A stretch of DNA of 6,597 nucleotides. It comes from Hyphomicrobiales bacterium. Its GTDB lineage: Bacteria; Pseudomonadota; Alphaproteobacteria; Rhizobiales; Beijerinckiaceae. The DNA is taken from assembly GCA_028290085.1 (NCBI GenBank), contig JAQGKN010000118.1, forward strand, positions 1-6,597. The letters run 5' to 3'. Positions 6,023 through 6,597 of this stretch are shown here, in pieces. The notes beneath the pieces are model-generated. The model ran no database searches and was not told where the DNA came from. It saw only the letters and a program-made list of their open reading frames with translations. Numbering within the stretch: position 1 is the first letter of the stretch; each line of letters opens with the position of its first letter. Both the position numbers and the translations under genes were made by a program.

Positions 6023-6597
6023 ATGAGCCTGAAGACGCGCAACGCCATCATCACCGGATCGACCAGCGGCATCGGCCTCGCCTACGCCCGAGCCCTCGCC
6101 GCCGAAGGCGCGAATGTCACGATCAACGGGTTTGGCGATGCTGCCGCCATCGAGAAGGAGCGGGCTGGAATCGAGGCCGACTTCTCCGTGCGCTGCCGTT
6201 ATTCGGGCGCGGACATGACGAAGGCCGCCGAGATCGTCGCCATGGTCAAGGAGGCGGAAGCCGCTTTCGGCTCGGTCGATATTCTCATCGTCAATGCTGG
6301 CATCCAGTTTGTTGCGCCCATCGAGAATTTCCCGCCGGAGAAATGGGACCAGATCATCGCGATCAATCTCTCCTCGGCCTTTCATGCGATGCGCGCCGCG
6401 GTGCCCGGCATGAAGTCGCGCAAATGGGGCCGCATCATCTGCACCGCGTCGGCCCACTCGCTGGTCGCCTCGCCCTTCAAGTCCGCCTACGTCGCCGCCA
6501 AACACGGTATCGCGGGGTTGATCAAGACAGTCGCGCTGGAGACCGCGACCGACGGCATCACCGTCAATTGCATTTCGCCTGGCTATGTCTGGACCCC
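6023..6597 (+). CDS. bdhA: (D)-3-hydroxybutyrate dehydrogenase, SDR family (3' end outside window)
   Basis: This is a classical short-chain dehydrogenase that interconverts (R)-3-hydroxybutyrate and acetoacetate with NAD+, in PHB or ketone-body turnover. The visible 192 residues include the nucleotide motif 'TGSTSGIG' (11-18) and 'INGFGDAAAIEK' (34-45), followed by N91-A-G and 'GIQFVAPIENFPPEKWDQIIAINLSSAF' split across 93-120, with Asn115. The catalytic Ser143, Tyr156 and Lys160 lie in 'TASAHSLVASPFKSAYVAAK' (141-160), and 'ISPGYVWTP' (184-192) is the last part seen. The 'GIQ.VAPIE.FP..KW' and 'ASPFKSAYVAAKHG' segments are distinctive of 3-hydroxybutyrate dehydrogenases among SDRs. Full-length members have about 260 residues, so roughly the last quarter is missing. 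The ATG at 6023 has GGAG (6011-6014) eight bases upstream. One small oddity is VNAG where most relatives have NNAG; the key Asn is kept. Confidence 0.9.
   Translation, partial: MSLKTRNAIITGSTSGIGLAYARALAAEGANVTINGFGDAAAIEKERAGIEADFSVRCRYSGADMTKAAEIVAMVKEAEAAFGSVDILIVNAGIQFVAPIENFPPEKWDQIIAINLSSAFHAMRAAVPGMKSRKWGRIICTASAHSLVASPFKSAYVAAKHGIAGLIKTVALETATDGITVNCISPGYVWT

Noticed and set aside
5854..6072. Upstream extension of the zur frame to 6072
   Set aside because: It would overlap the divergent bdh start and add about 73 residues with no Fur-family similarity.
5705..6505. 266-codon minus-strand open frame opposite bdh and the zur leader
   Set aside because: It covers a clear SDR gene and runs through the divergent promoter region into zur. 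It has no recognisable protein motif.

Overview
This GC-rich window carries nine protein-coding genes, the first and last cut by the window edges, with little intergenic DNA (the longest gap is 169 bp). I see no tRNA, rRNA, CRISPR array, insertion sequence or other sign of a mobile element. The proteins look alphaproteobacterial, most likely Hyphomicrobiales (Rhizobiales). The reasons are the long form of IspG, the L32 sequence, the IspA-MtgA-L32 neighbourhood, the His-rich Zur with its 'RPVGAYD...YRALDFLLENGLVHR' signature, and a PHB-type 3-hydroxybutyrate dehydrogenase. The order assignment is inference from protein resemblance; genus cannot be given.

Layout. Positions 1-284 (+) hold the C-terminal end of an Mrr-type restriction endonuclease. 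Positions 378-1667 (+) encode IspG, a [4Fe-4S] enzyme of the MEP isoprenoid pathway. It converges, with only 4 bp between stop codons, on a minus-strand pair: ispA (about 3323-2409, FPP synthase) followed by a DUF1345 membrane protein (2412-1672), joined by an ATGA stop/start overlap. Divergent from ispA is mtgA (3466-4158, +), a monofunctional peptidoglycan glycosyltransferase, followed by rpmF (4283-4471, +), which ends in a strong intrinsic terminator (4505-4529). That terminator abuts the 3' end of a second minus-strand pair: a Zur-like zinc regulator (5853-5377) and an EamA/DMT exporter (5380-4529), joined by a TTGA overlap that forces a TTG start. Divergent from zur is a (D)-3-hydroxybutyrate dehydrogenase (6023 to the end, +).

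How the genes fit together. IspG and IspA act in one supply line: IspG makes HMBPP, the precursor of IPP and DMAPP, and IspA condenses these to farnesyl diphosphate, from which the undecaprenyl carrier of lipid II is built. MtgA polymerises lipid II. The zur-exporter pair looks like a separate two-gene operon. Bdh belongs to PHB/ketone-body carbon turnover.

Most of the window is ordinary chromosomal housekeeping DNA, and I do not see a convincing undescribed multi-gene system. The points most worth a second look are the translational coupling of Zur to an EamA exporter, the possibly leaderless zur start inside an inverted repeat, a perfect 16-bp AT-cored palindrome in the rpmF leader, and the coupling of a DUF1345 protein of unknown function to FPP synthase.
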